64,000 bases of DNA, taken from assembly GCF_026625765.1 (NCBI RefSeq), contig NZ_CP113062.1, positions 1,364,001 to 1,428,000 on the forward strand, read 5' to 3'. The notes beneath the pieces were generated by a model. The model worked only from the letters and a program-made list of their open reading frames with translations, had not been told where the DNA came from and searched no databases. This DNA is from Frigoribacterium sp. SL97 (lineage in GTDB: Bacteria > Actinomycetota > Actinomycetes > Actinomycetales > Microbacteriaceae). Of this stretch, positions 10,128 to 18,088 are shown in pieces (positions within the stretch are counted from its first letter, which is position 1; each line of letters starts with the position of its first letter). Made by a program: the position numbers and the translations under genes.

Positions 10128-11060
10128 TCACCCGGCGAGGAACTCGTCGGTGTCGTCGGCGATCCGAGTCGACTGCGTGTGGTGCAGGTAGTGGTCTCCG
10201 TCGAGCTGAACGACCTGACCGCGGTCGACGCTCGCCGCCTGCTTCTCGTGCAGCTCGAGCCAGCCGTCGTCGTCGGTGCCGTCCTGCACCACGAAGAGAA
10301 GGACCGGCAGGTCCGCCGGGAACGTCCGTCCGCTGACCGAGGCGACGTTGCTCGCGGTGTGGTCCATCTCGTCGAGCAGGGTCGGGGCGGTCGCGTTCTT
10401 CGTGATGAGGAAGCGCATCTGTTCTTTCGTGCCCTCGTCGTAGGGCAGTCCGGCGTAGGCGTCGCCGGCGAGTGCGCTCGCCACGCGGAGCAGACCCAGG
10501 CCGCGAAGCGTGGTCAGTCCGTCGGTCGGCACGGGGTCGTCCGTGCCGGGCTGGTCGGGGACGCTGCTGTCGATCCCGATGAACGCCGTGAGTTCGTCCC
10601 CGAAGAGCCTGCTGTACTCGAGGGCGTAGACGCCCGAGATCGAGTGCCCCATGAGCGCGTAGCGGTCGATGCCCAGTCGGCGGAGCGCCTCGTGCACCTC
10701 GCCCGCGATGTTCTCCGCCGTGCGGGGGGAGTCGGTCTGGTCGCTCAGCCCGGTGCCGAACGGCTCCACGGCGACGACGCGATGGGTGTCGTCGAGCTCG
10801 GAGATCAGTGGCTGGAAGTCCAGGCCGGGTGCCGCCGTCCCGAGGCCCGGAAGCAGGACGATCGTGTCCGCGCCGGACCCGCTGACGACGACGTTCATCT
10901 CCCTCCCGTCGACGGACACGAGCTCGCCGTACGAGGTGATGGCGGCCAGCTCCGACCCCGTGGCGACGACGTCGACGATCGACGTGGTCGCCAGCGTCAG
11001 GACGGGCAGGGCCACGAGGGCGCCGACGGTCCGCAGGATCACCTTGAGGGATGTACGCAC
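10128..11060 (-). CDS. Membrane-anchored alpha/beta hydrolase
   Basis: A 310-residue alpha/beta hydrolase. An N-terminal hydrophobic segment (about 8-30) suggests a signal anchor, so the domain is probably outside the membrane. The nucleophile elbow is GHSISG, and the catalytic His is in GDHYLHH near the C terminus. The PGLGTAAPGLDFQPL loop is the oxyanion region. The GTG at 11060 is preceded by GAGGA and gives a clean signal-anchor start; an open frame upstream of it is antisense to the Nudix gene and is rejected. The substrate is unknown. Confidence 0.82.
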   Translation of the reverse strand: MRTSLKVILRTVGALVALPVLTLATTSIVDVVATGSELAAITSYGELVSVDGREMNVVVSGSGADTIVLLPGLGTAAPGLDFQPLISELDDTHRVVAVEPFGTGLSDQTDSPRTAENIAGEVHEALRRLGIDRYALMGHSISGVYALEYSRLFGDELTAFIGIDSSVPDQPGTDDPVPTDGLTTLRGLGLLRVASALAGDAYAGLPYDEGTKEQMRFLITKNATAPTLLDEMDHTASNVASVSGRTFPADLPVLLFVVQDGTDDDGWLELHEKQAASVDRGQVVQLDGDHYLHHTQSTRIADDTDEFLAG

Positions 11061-11228
11061 GGGGTCCTCTCTCCGGGCGTCCGGGTCGGGTCCGGACGCT
11101 CCTCCGGAAGCACACCAGAAGGTGACGTCCTCGAGAAGTGCCGAGGCGTCACCACATCGTGTGACGGATGTCATCACCGGCCGTTCCCGCCCTCGCGGGT
11201 CGTCGCCCTCCGTTATTTTCGTGGGGTG

Positions 11229-11897
11229 ATGAACTCTCGTGGCTCCCGTTCCCCCGACGGTCGCGGACGGACGGGCCTCGACCTCACCGGCCGCGACCTC
11301 GCCCGCAACCCCGACGTCGTGGTCCGCGACGTCGAGGTGACCTCGGACGGCTGGCACGTGCTCCGCCGCACCACCTTCGACGTGCGCGGTCGCGACGGGC
11401 GGTGGTCGACCCAGCAGCGCGAGACGTACGACCGCGGCAACGGGGCGACGATCCTCCTGTTCGACCCGCGGCGGGCGACGGTGCTCCTGACCCGGCAGTT
11501 CCGGTTCCCCGCCTACGTGAACGACCATCCCGACGGGATGCTGGTCGAGACCGCCGCGGGACTCCTCGACGAGGACGATCCCGAGACCGCGATCCGCCGA
11601 GAGACGCGCGAAGAACTCGGGGTCGAGGTGGGCGGGTTGATCCACGTTTTCGACGCCTACATGAGCCCGGGGTCGGTGACCGAGCGCGTGCACTTCTACG
11701 CCGCCACGTACTCGGTGGCCGACCGCACCGGTGACGGGGGTGGCGTCGAGGAGGAAGGAGAGGACATCGAGGTCCTCGAGCTGCCGTTCCGGGACGCCCT
11801 CGAGATGATCGCCGACGGGCGCATCGTGGACGGCAAAACGATCATGCTGTTGCAGTGGGCCGCCCTGAACCCGGGCCGCCTCGACCTCCCGTCCTGA
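11229..11897 (+). CDS. nudK: Nudix hydrolase, NudK (GDP-sugar pyrophosphatase) type
   Basis: A 222-residue Nudix enzyme. The Nudix box reads AGLLDEDDPETAIRRETREE followed by LGV. This differs from the canonical box at its first Gly (Ala) and first Glu (Asp), and matches the AGLLDNDEPE variant of E. coli NudK (GDP-mannose hydrolase). The upstream motif LLTRQFRFPAYV also fits the NudK/ADP-ribose pyrophosphatase group. The ATG at 11229 lies nine bases after a TATTTT -10-like box, so the mRNA may have almost no leader; a GTG codon immediately upstream is the alternative. It is convergent with the UPF0060 gene. Confidence 0.85.
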   Translation: MNSRGSRSPDGRGRTGLDLTGRDLARNPDVVVRDVEVTSDGWHVLRRTTFDVRGRDGRWSTQQRETYDRGNGATILLFDPRRATVLLTRQFRFPAYVNDHPDGMLVETAAGLLDEDDPETAIRRETREELGVEVGGLIHVFDAYMSPGSVTERVHFYAATYSVADRTGDGGGVEEEGEDIEVLELPFRDALEMIADGRIVDGKTIMLLQWAALNPGRLDLPS

Positions 11898-11907
11898 CCC
11901 GCGATGG

Positions 11908-12270
11908 TCAGGCGTCGGCCTCGGCGCCCGTCGTCGAGCTGAGCACGGGCGCGAGCACGATGATGCCGGCGCCGAGGAGGCTCACGGCCGAACCGACGAA
12001 GTCCCACGTCGTGGGCTTGAACCCGTCGACCACGATGCCCCAGGCGAGCGAGCCCGCGACGAACACGCCGCCGTAGGCCGCCAGCACCCGCCCGAAGTCC
12101 GCGTCGGGTTGGAACGCGGCGACGAAGCCGTAGGCACCCAGCGAGACGATGCCGAGCAGGGCGAAGAGCCAGCCCCGGTTCTCCCGGACGGCCTGCCAGA
12201 TCAGCCAGGCGCCACCGATCTCGGCGACGGCCGCGAGGGCGAAGAGCAGGAGGATCCGGGCGACGGTCAT
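11908..12270 (-). CDS. UPF0060 (YnfA-like) small membrane protein
   Basis: A 120-residue integral membrane protein with four predicted helices, matching the UPF0060/YnfA family. Diagnostic segments are AEIGGAWLIW, GAYGFVAAFQPDADFGRVLAAYGG and FVAGSLAWG. The family resembles small multidrug transporters, but its function is not settled. The gene is convergent with nudK, only 10 bp away, and divergent from the SDR gene at 12403. Confidence 0.9.
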   Translation of the reverse strand: MTVARILLLFALAAVAEIGGAWLIWQAVRENRGWLFALLGIVSLGAYGFVAAFQPDADFGRVLAAYGGVFVAGSLAWGIVVDGFKPTTWDFVGSAVSLLGAGIIVLAPVLSSTTGAEADA

Positions 12271-12402
12271 GCTGCATCTTGACAGGCGGACCGGGGCGGC
12301 ACGGTGGACCGACCGAGCGCGCCTCCTCGGGGCCGCGCGGCGTAGCGTCGTCCCGGTGGATGCTCCGGCCCTCGGCGCATCCCTCGATCGGGGGAGCGCG
12401 TC

Positions 12403-13290
12403 ATGAAGGTCGTCATCACGGGATCACGAGGCAAGGTCGGCCGTGCCGCCGTCCGCCGGTTCGTCGAGGCCGGGCACGACGTCCTCGGCGTCGACCTCGT
12501 CCGACCCGTCTTCGACGCGGGCGTCGACGTGCCCGGCCGGTACGTGATGGGCGACCTGACCGACGCGGGGACCGCCTTCTCGGTCGTCGCGGGGGCCGAC
12601 GTCGTCGTCCACGTCGCGGCCATCCCGCAGCCCACCGCGAACCCGGCCCACGTCGTGTTCCACACCAACCTGATGTCCACGTTCAACCTGGTCGAGGCGG
12701 CCGTGCGGTTCGGCGTGCCCCGCTTCGTCAACGTGTCGAGCGAGAGCATCGTGGGCAACTTCTTCCCCGAACGACCCTTCCTGCCCGACTACGTGCCGGT
12801 CGACGAGGAGCACCCCCTCCACCCGCAGGACCCCTACGCCCTCTCGAAGGCGTTCGGCGAACAGCTGATGGACGCCGCCGTCCGCCGCTCCGACCTGCGC
12901 GCGATCTCGATCCGCCCGAGCACCGTCCACGACGCCAGCAACTACGAGGCCAACCTCGGCCCTCAGGTGCGCGAGGCCGACCCCGACAGTGCGAACTTCG
13001 GCAGCTACGTCGACGCCGACGACCTCGCCGACGCCCTCCTGCTCGCCGCAGAGTCCGACCTGCCGGGTCACGAGGTCTTCTACATCGCAGCAGCCGACAA
13101 CGCCGGCGGCCACGACTTCGCCGCCACGCTCCGTCAGCACCACGGCGACCGGGTCGAGTTGCGCGAACTCGCCCGGGCCGACGCGTCGGGCATCTCGACC
13201 GCCAAGGCGGCCCGCATGCTCGGCTGGAGGGCGAAGCGCTCCTGGCGAGACCACCTCGACACCGAGGGTCACGCCCTGCCGAAGGCCTGA
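12403..13290 (+). CDS. NAD(P)-dependent oxidoreductase/epimerase (extended SDR)
   Basis: A 295-residue extended SDR. It has TGSRGKVG (6-13) as the nucleotide-binding loop, the acidic residue VDLVRP closing beta-2, VSSES as the catalytic Ser strand and YALSK as the catalytic Tyr/Lys pair. A sugar nucleotide or uronate type substrate is plausible but cannot be named. The ATG at 12403 follows GGGGGAG. The upstream gap holds a TAGCGT -10-like box near 12344 and one copy of the CGCGCCTCC motif. Confidence 0.87.
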   Translation: MKVVITGSRGKVGRAAVRRFVEAGHDVLGVDLVRPVFDAGVDVPGRYVMGDLTDAGTAFSVVAGADVVVHVAAIPQPTANPAHVVFHTNLMSTFNLVEAAVRFGVPRFVNVSSESIVGNFFPERPFLPDYVPVDEEHPLHPQDPYALSKAFGEQLMDAAVRRSDLRAISIRPSTVHDASNYEANLGPQVREADPDSANFGSYVDADDLADALLLAAESDLPGHEVFYIAAADNAGGHDFAATLRQHHGDRVELRELARADASGISTAKAARMLGWRAKRSWRDHLDTEGHALPKA

Positions 13291-13467
13291 TCGGCCGCCG
13301 AGCGTCAGAACAGCTCGGCCAGCAGGGCGAAGGTCCGGTCGGGTGCCTCGAGGTGCCTGTCGTGGTGGACGCAGGGCGGACGACGGATTCGCCAGGCATG
13401 TCACCATGGGGCGTACGCCGACCCGACCGAGCCGACGCACGCACGCACGCACGAGAAGGGCACGATC

Positions 13468-13908
13468 ATGGCCGACGCCGGGTTCAGCAAAGAAGAGAAG
13501 GCCGCCATGAAGCAGCGCGCCGCCGAACTGCGGGCCGAGGCGAAGCGTCAGAAGCTGGCCGACAAGTCGGCCGCCGAGGCGCAGGACGCCGCGGACGCCA
13601 TCGCGGCCATGACCGATGTCGAGCGGCCCATCGCCCAGATGGTGCACGAGGTCGTCGCCGAGCACGCCCCGAACCTCGCCCCCAAGACCTGGTACGGCTT
13701 CCCCGCCTACGCCCGGGAGGACGGCAAGGCCGTCGTGTTCTTCCAGCCCGGCGCCAAGTTCGGCACGCGCTACTCGACCCTCGGGTTCCAGGACGGTGCC
13801 CGGCTCGACGACGGCACGCTCTGGGCCACCTCGTACGCGGTGACCGGCGCCGACGACGCGACCCGCGCCTCCGTCGCCGCCCTCGTCCGGAAGGCCGCCG
13901 GACTCTGA
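13468..13908 (+). CDS. DUF1801-like (YdhG-type) protein
   Basis: A 146-residue cytoplasmic protein. A charged, helical N-terminal half (about 1-55, Ala/Lys/Glu-rich, coiled-coil-like) precedes a domain with PKTWYGFPAYAREDGKAVVF and RYSTLGFQDGARLDDGTLW. These segments match actinobacterial DUF1801 (YdhG-like) proteins, whose role is unknown. It is convergent with the small membrane protein gene, which ends 4 bp away. No obvious hairpin lies between the two stops. Confidence 0.78.
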   Translation: MADAGFSKEEKAAMKQRAAELRAEAKRQKLADKSAAEAQDAADAIAAMTDVERPIAQMVHEVVAEHAPNLAPKTWYGFPAYAREDGKAVVFFQPGAKFGTRYSTLGFQDGARLDDGTLWATSYAVTGADDATRASVAALVRKAAGL

Positions 13909-13912
13909 CGCG

Positions 13913-14311
13913 TCAGTACGCGTCGGCCGAGAGGGCGATCAGCAGGTAGGCGACCGGCCCGGCGACGGCGAGGAGCACCGCCAGGGTGACGGCGGTGATC
14001 GGCAACCCCATCAGGCGCTGTCGGAGGGCGAGGGAGACCACGCCGACGACGACCGTCACGACCGCGAGGACCCAGCACAGCACCGATGCCACCGTCGCGA
14101 CGCCGAAGGCGTGGATGCCGTACGCCGCCGCCTCACCGCGGTAGGAGTGGATCATCGGCTGGAGGACGACGAAGGGGACGACCCCGGTGACGACCACGAG
14201 CACCACCGAGGTGATCGGCAGGACGAGCCGGGCGGGGTGGCGTGGCCGAGGGCGGGCCGGGCCCGGCGGCGGAGCCGGAGGCGCGGGCGGTGCGACGGGA
14301 GGCCAACTCAT
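13913..14311 (-). CDS. Pro-rich N-terminus membrane protein (132 aa), unknown
   Basis: A hypothetical membrane protein. Residues 1-27 are a cytosolic Pro/Ala/Arg-rich tail, followed by about three to four hydrophobic helices (29-52, 68-93, 98-125). It resembles DUF4190-type small membrane proteins in layout, but I cannot assign it. A TAGGGT -10 box ends six bases before the ATG at 14311, so the start is probably leaderless. It is divergent from the riboswitch-controlled ykoE operon. Confidence 0.7.
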   Translation of the reverse strand: MSWPPVAPPAPPAPPPGPARPRPRHPARLVLPITSVVLVVVTGVVPFVVLQPMIHSYRGEAAAYGIHAFGVATVASVLCWVLAVVTVVVGVVSLALRQRLMGLPITAVTLAVLLAVAGPVAYLLIALSADAY

Positions 14312-14373
14312 GCCGCCACCCTAGGCGGACCGTTCGGTCGACGCCGTCGCGGACGCGTCCCTCGGCCCGGCGC

Positions 14374-14379
14374 TATGAT
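14374..14379 (+). promoter_or_regulatory. -10 box TATGAT of the thiamine transporter operon
   Basis: TATGAT would start transcription near 14386, just before the 5' edge of the TPP aptamer. Confidence 0.6.
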
Positions 14380-14389
14380 CGTCCCCACA

Positions 14390-14478
14390 ACACACGGGAG
14401 TCCGGTGAGCCGGGCTGAGAGGAAGCGAACCACGCTTCGACCGTCGAACCTGATCTGGGTCATGCCAGCGCAGGGAGG
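14390..14478 (+). ncRNA. TPP riboswitch (THI element)
   Basis: The aptamer core is clearly readable: an ACACGGGAGTC 5' stem, GGCTGAGAGG, then GAACCTGATCTGGGT, CATGCCAGCG and CAGGGA. These are the conserved CUGAGA, ACCUGAUCUGGGUAAU-like and GCGUAGGGA-type segments that bind thiamine pyrophosphate. The closing 3' strand CAGGGAGGAG contains the ykoE ribosome-binding site itself. Ligand binding is therefore expected to hide the Shine-Dalgarno and shut off translation, with no separate terminator hairpin needed. Confidence 0.95.
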
Positions 14479-14488
14479 AGAAGAACAG

Positions 14489-15151
14489 ATGTCCACGTCC
14501 ACGCCCGAAAACCGTTCCACGGCGGCTCGCGACGGGTCGACCGTCTTCACGCCGAAGGCTCGCACCACCCCCACCCGGCGTTGGCGCGTCGTCGACATCG
14601 TGGTGGCCAGCGTCATCGGCGTGGCCGCCGGTGTCGTCTTCTGGGCCTGGGGCCTGGCCTATACCCCCATCGACAGCGTCCTGAGCTTCTCGGGCGGCTT
14701 CGAGGGCATCCTCAACGGCGGCTGGCTCTTCGCCGGCGTCCTGGGCGGCATCGTCATCCGCAAGCCCGGGGCCGCCGTCTACACCGAGGTCGTCGCGGCG
14801 GTCGTCTCGATGCTGATCGGCACCCAGTGGGGCTTCTCGGTGCTCATCTGGGGCATCGTCCAGGGCTTGGGCGCCGAGATCGTGCTCGCGGTCTTCCTCT
14901 ACAAGTCGTGGCGGATCGGCACGGTTCTGCTCGCGGGTGCCGTCGCCGGCCTCGCCGTCGGCCTGATGGACACGAGCTTCGCCTCGGCCGCCGCCTACGC
15001 CGCCGGTTCGAAGACGATCTACGTCGTGACCTCGGTCGTCTCGGGCACCGTCATCGCCGGCCTGCTCTCGTGGCTCGCGGCCCGCGGCCTCGCCCGCACG
15101 GGCGCACTCTCGCGGTTCGCCTCGGGACGCTCGGCGGACGCCCGGATCTAG
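14489..15151 (+). CDS. ykoE: ECF transporter substrate-binding component, YkoE (thiamine/HMP type)
   Basis: A 220-residue integral membrane S component of an energy-coupling-factor importer, with a basic cytosolic N-terminus (1-32) and about five to six helices. Segments such as DSVLSFSGGFEGILNGGW and IRKPGAAVYTEVVAAVVSMLIG match the YkoE family. The TPP riboswitch directly upstream supports a thiamine or thiamine-precursor substrate. The ATG at 14489 follows the GGGAGGAG that forms part of the aptamer's closing stem. It is followed by ykoD and ykoC, the full ECF complex. Confidence 0.93.
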   Translation: MSTSTPENRSTAARDGSTVFTPKARTTPTRRWRVVDIVVASVIGVAAGVVFWAWGLAYTPIDSVLSFSGGFEGILNGGWLFAGVLGGIVIRKPGAAVYTEVVAAVVSMLIGTQWGFSVLIWGIVQGLGAEIVLAVFLYKSWRIGTVLLAGAVAGLAVGLMDTSFASAAAYAAGSKTIYVVTSVVSGTVIAGLLSWLAARGLARTGALSRFASGRSADARI

Positions 15152-15163
15152 GCGCGCCTCCTC

Positions 15164-16687
15164 GTGGTCCTTCCCGTGAGCGGAACGAGCGGCGGACGAC
15201 CGGCGGTGGACGCGGGTGCCCGCGTCACCGCCCGGGGCTGGGGGTGGCGGCACGCCGGTCGTCGCCTGCCCGCCGTCTCGCAGCTCGACCTCGACGTCGC
15301 CCCCGGTGAGCGCGTGCTGCTGCTCGGCGCGTCCGGCGCCGGCAAGTCGACGCTGCTCGCCGGCCTCGCCGGGGTGCTGGGCGGAGACGACGAGGGCGAC
15401 GAGGCCGGCGACCTGCTGGTGGACGGTCGCACGCCCGCCGAGCAGCGCGGCCGGGTCGGCCTCGTCCTGCAGGACCCCGACTCGCAGGTCGTCCTCGCCC
15501 GCTTGGGCGACGACGTCGCGTTCGGCTGCGAGAACCTCGGCGTGCCCCGCGACGAGATCTGGCGTCGCGTCGGGCACGCCCTCGACGCCGTCGGGCTCGA
15601 CCTGCCGCCGTCCGCGTCCACGTCCGAGCTGAGCGGTGGCCAGAAGCAGAGACTGGCGCTGGCCGGGGCCCTCGCCATGCGTCCTGGCCTGCTGCTCCTC
15701 GACGAGCCGACGGCCAACCTCGACCCCGAGGGCGTCGTGGAGGTGCGCGACGCCGTGGCCCGCGTCGTCGCCGACACGCAGGCGACGCTCGTCGTCGTCG
15801 AGCACCGCGTGTCGGTCTGGCTGCCCGTCGTCGACCGCGTCGTCGTGCTCGACTCCGGTGGAGGAGTCCTGGCCGACGGTCGCCCCGACGACGTCCTGCG
15901 TGCCGAACGCGACCGCCTCGTCGCCGCCGGGGTCTGGGTGCCCGGCGCCGCGCCTCCTGCGCCCGTCCGGTCGCGCACGACCGGTGACCGGTTGGTGACG
16001 GCGTCGGGTCTCGACGTGGGGCACAAGGGGCCCAAGGGCCGCGCGGTCGCCACGGGCATCGACCTCACGGTCGTCGAGGGGCGGGCGCTCGCGGTGACCG
16101 GCACGAACGGCTCGGGCAAGTCCACGCTCGCCCTCACCGTCGCGGGGCTGCTCGCCCCCGTCGCCGGAGTCCTCGAGGCGACGCCGTCGTTCGCCGACGG
16201 CGCCGGTCCGTCTCCGATCCGATGGAAGCCCCGACAGCTGCTCACCCGCGTCGGCACCGTCTTCCAGGACCCGGAGCACCAGTTCCTGACGGCGACCGTC
16301 CGTCGTGAGCTGGCGGTGGGTCCGGAGGCGCTGGGCGCGTCCCCGACCGAGGTCGCGTCGCGCGTCGACCACCTCCTCGACCGCCTGCGGCTCGACCACC
16401 TGGCCGGTGCGAACCCGTTCACGCTCTCGGGCGGCGAGAAGCGCCGGCTCTCGGTCGCGACCGTGCTCGCCTCGCGCCCGTCGGTGCTCGTGCTCGACGA
16501 ACCGACCTTCGGGCAGGACGCCCGCACCTGGCACGAGCTCGTGGTCCTGCTGGCCGACCTGCTCGACGAGGGCCGCGCGGTCGTCGCCGTGACCCACGAC
16601 GCCGAGTTCGTGGCCGCCCTAGCCGACGACGTGCTCGACCTGAGCGCCCACGCCCGCCGCGCCGACCCCGTCGAGGCGCGTCGATGA
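15164..16687 (+). CDS. ykoD: ECF transporter fused double ATPase, YkoD
   Basis: A 507-residue protein with two ABC ATPase domains that power the ECF importer. Domain 1 has Walker A GASGAGKST (55-63), signature LSGGQKQR (about 154) and LLLLDEPTANLDPEG. Domain 2 has Walker A GTNGSGKST (about 313), signature LSGGEKRR (about 421) and VLVLDEPTFGQD. The fused A-A' form is typical of Firmicute and actinobacterial YkoD. The start is a GTG at 15164, with another GTG four codons on. The 12-bp gap after ykoE includes a CGCGCCTCC motif. It overlaps ykoC by 4 bp (ATGA). Confidence 0.93.
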   Translation: MVLPVSGTSGGRPAVDAGARVTARGWGWRHAGRRLPAVSQLDLDVAPGERVLLLGASGAGKSTLLAGLAGVLGGDDEGDEAGDLLVDGRTPAEQRGRVGLVLQDPDSQVVLARLGDDVAFGCENLGVPRDEIWRRVGHALDAVGLDLPPSASTSELSGGQKQRLALAGALAMRPGLLLLDEPTANLDPEGVVEVRDAVARVVADTQATLVVVEHRVSVWLPVVDRVVVLDSGGGVLADGRPDDVLRAERDRLVAAGVWVPGAAPPAPVRSRTTGDRLVTASGLDVGHKGPKGRAVATGIDLTVVEGRALAVTGTNGSGKSTLALTVAGLLAPVAGVLEATPSFADGAGPSPIRWKPRQLLTRVGTVFQDPEHQFLTATVRRELAVGPEALGASPTEVASRVDHLLDRLRLDHLAGANPFTLSGGEKRRLSVATVLASRPSVLVLDEPTFGQDARTWHELVVLLADLLDEGRAVVAVTHDAEFVAALADDVLDLSAHARRADPVEARR

Positions 16688-17478
16688 GCGTGCTCACCCC
16701 GGTCGCGGCGACCGGCGTGGTCGGGCGCGTCAACCCGGTCGCGAAGCTGCTCGCCGCCGTCGTCCTCGCGCTCGCCCTCCTGCTGTCGATCGACTGGGTC
16801 TCGGCCGGCACCGCTCTGCTGCTCGAGGGGCTGTTGCTGCCCTTCGCCGGTCTGTCGGCCCGGCAGCTGCTCGCCCGCACGGCGCCGCTCTGGATCGCCG
16901 CCCCGACGTCGGTCGTCGCCATCGCCCTCTACGGACGCGACGGCGGGGCGTCGGTGGTCGAGTGGGGGTTCCTCTCGGTGACCGAGGGGTCGCTGGCCCT
17001 CGCGGGTGCGATCGGCCTGCGCATCCTCGCCGTCGGCGTGCCGGGCATCGTGCTGTTCGCGACGACCGACCCGACCGACCTGGCCGACGGTCTCGGGCAG
17101 GTGTTGCGGCTGCCGGCGCGTTTCGTGCTCGGGGGACTCGCCGGGTTGCGTCTGGTCGGGCTGTTCATGGACGACTGGCGCCAGCTCGCGTTGGCCCGAC
17201 GGGCCCGGGGCGTCGCCGACTCGGGCGGTCCGATCGGTGCGCTGCGGCGATTCGGGCAGCAGGCGTTCGCGTTGCTCGTGCTGTCGGTCCGACGCGGCAG
17301 CAAGCTCGCCACCGCCATGGAGGCCAAGGGCTTCGGCAGCGACGCCCCGCGCACCTGGGCGCGTCCGTCGTCGTTCGGCCTGCGGGACGTCGTCCTCGTC
17401 GCCATCGGCGTCGTCATCGCCGCCACCTCGGTGACCGCGGCCGTCCTGGCCGGTACGTGGGAGTTCGTCCTTGCCTGA
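16684..17478 (+). CDS. ykoC: ECF transporter transmembrane component T, YkoC
   Basis: The 264-residue T component that couples the YkoD ATPases to the YkoE binding protein. About five hydrophobic helices flank a cytosolic coupling region. The family's Ala-Arg-Gly coupling signature is seen as ARRARG (about 175-180), with a second similar short motif near MEAKGFG. The start ATG overlaps the ykoD stop, and the 3' end overlaps the next gene by 8 bp, indicating tight translational coupling across the whole operon. Confidence 0.9.
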   Translation: MSVLTPVAATGVVGRVNPVAKLLAAVVLALALLLSIDWVSAGTALLLEGLLLPFAGLSARQLLARTAPLWIAAPTSVVAIALYGRDGGASVVEWGFLSVTEGSLALAGAIGLRILAVGVPGIVLFATTDPTDLADGLGQVLRLPARFVLGGLAGLRLVGLFMDDWRQLALARRARGVADSGGPIGALRRFGQQAFALLVLSVRRGSKLATAMEAKGFGSDAPRTWARPSSFGLRDVVLVAIGVVIAATSVTAAVLAGTWEFVLA

Positions 17479-18088
17479 GCACGTCGCCGTCGACGAGGCC
17501 GTCGACGTCCTGCTCCGCCGAGCCGAGGAGGCGCGGGTCGGCTCGCGTCGCCTGGTCCTGTTGATCGACGGCCGCTCCGGTTCGGGCAAGACCACGCTCG
17601 GCCGTGCGGTGGCCGCCGCGTGGCCCGACGACCGACTGGGCCCTGCACGGCTCGTGCACCTTGACGACGTCTACCCGGGCTGGTACGGGCTCGAGGCGGC
17701 GTCCCGGGCGCTCGGGACGTCCATCCTGTCGCCGGTCGCTCCGGGATGGCAGCGGTGGGACTGGGAGCACGACCGCGCGGGGGCGTGGGAGGTGCTCGAC
17801 CCGGCCGTCTCGCTGATCGTCGAAGGGGCCGGGGCGGTGACCCGCGCCTCCTCGTCGCTCGCCGACGTCCGCGTCTGGCTGGAGCTCGACGCCGACACCC
17901 GTCGGCGACGGGCCCTCGACCGCGACGGTGCCGCCTTCGAACCGTGGTGGGACGTCTGGGCCGCTCAGGAGGATCGGCACCTCGCGCGCTCGTCGCCCCG
18001 GGAGCTCGCCGACGTGGTCGTCTCGGCCGGGTGGTCGCCGACCTCAGAGCACGCCCCGGGCTCGGAGCAGGTCGCCCAGGACGGGTGA
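17471..18088 (+). CDS. P-loop ATP-binding protein, uridine/cytidylate kinase-like
   Basis: A 205-residue P-loop protein with Walker A GRSGSGKT (34-41), an HLDDVYPGWYG substrate-loop motif as in uridine-kinase-like NTPases, an EGAGAVTR strand and a DADTRRRRALDRDG lid. It starts with TTG at 17471, inside the 3' end of ykoC, so it belongs to the TPP-riboswitch operon. A kinase acting on an imported thiamine precursor is a tempting guess, but nothing in the sequence proves it. The last 45 bp overlap the convergent acyltransferase gene. Confidence 0.75.
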   Translation: MPEHVAVDEAVDVLLRRAEEARVGSRRLVLLIDGRSGSGKTTLGRAVAAAWPDDRLGPARLVHLDDVYPGWYGLEAASRALGTSILSPVAPGWQRWDWEHDRAGAWEVLDPAVSLIVEGAGAVTRASSSLADVRVWLELDADTRRRRALDRDGAAFEPWWDVWAAQEDRHLARSSPRELADVVVSAGWSPTSEHAPGSEQVAQDG

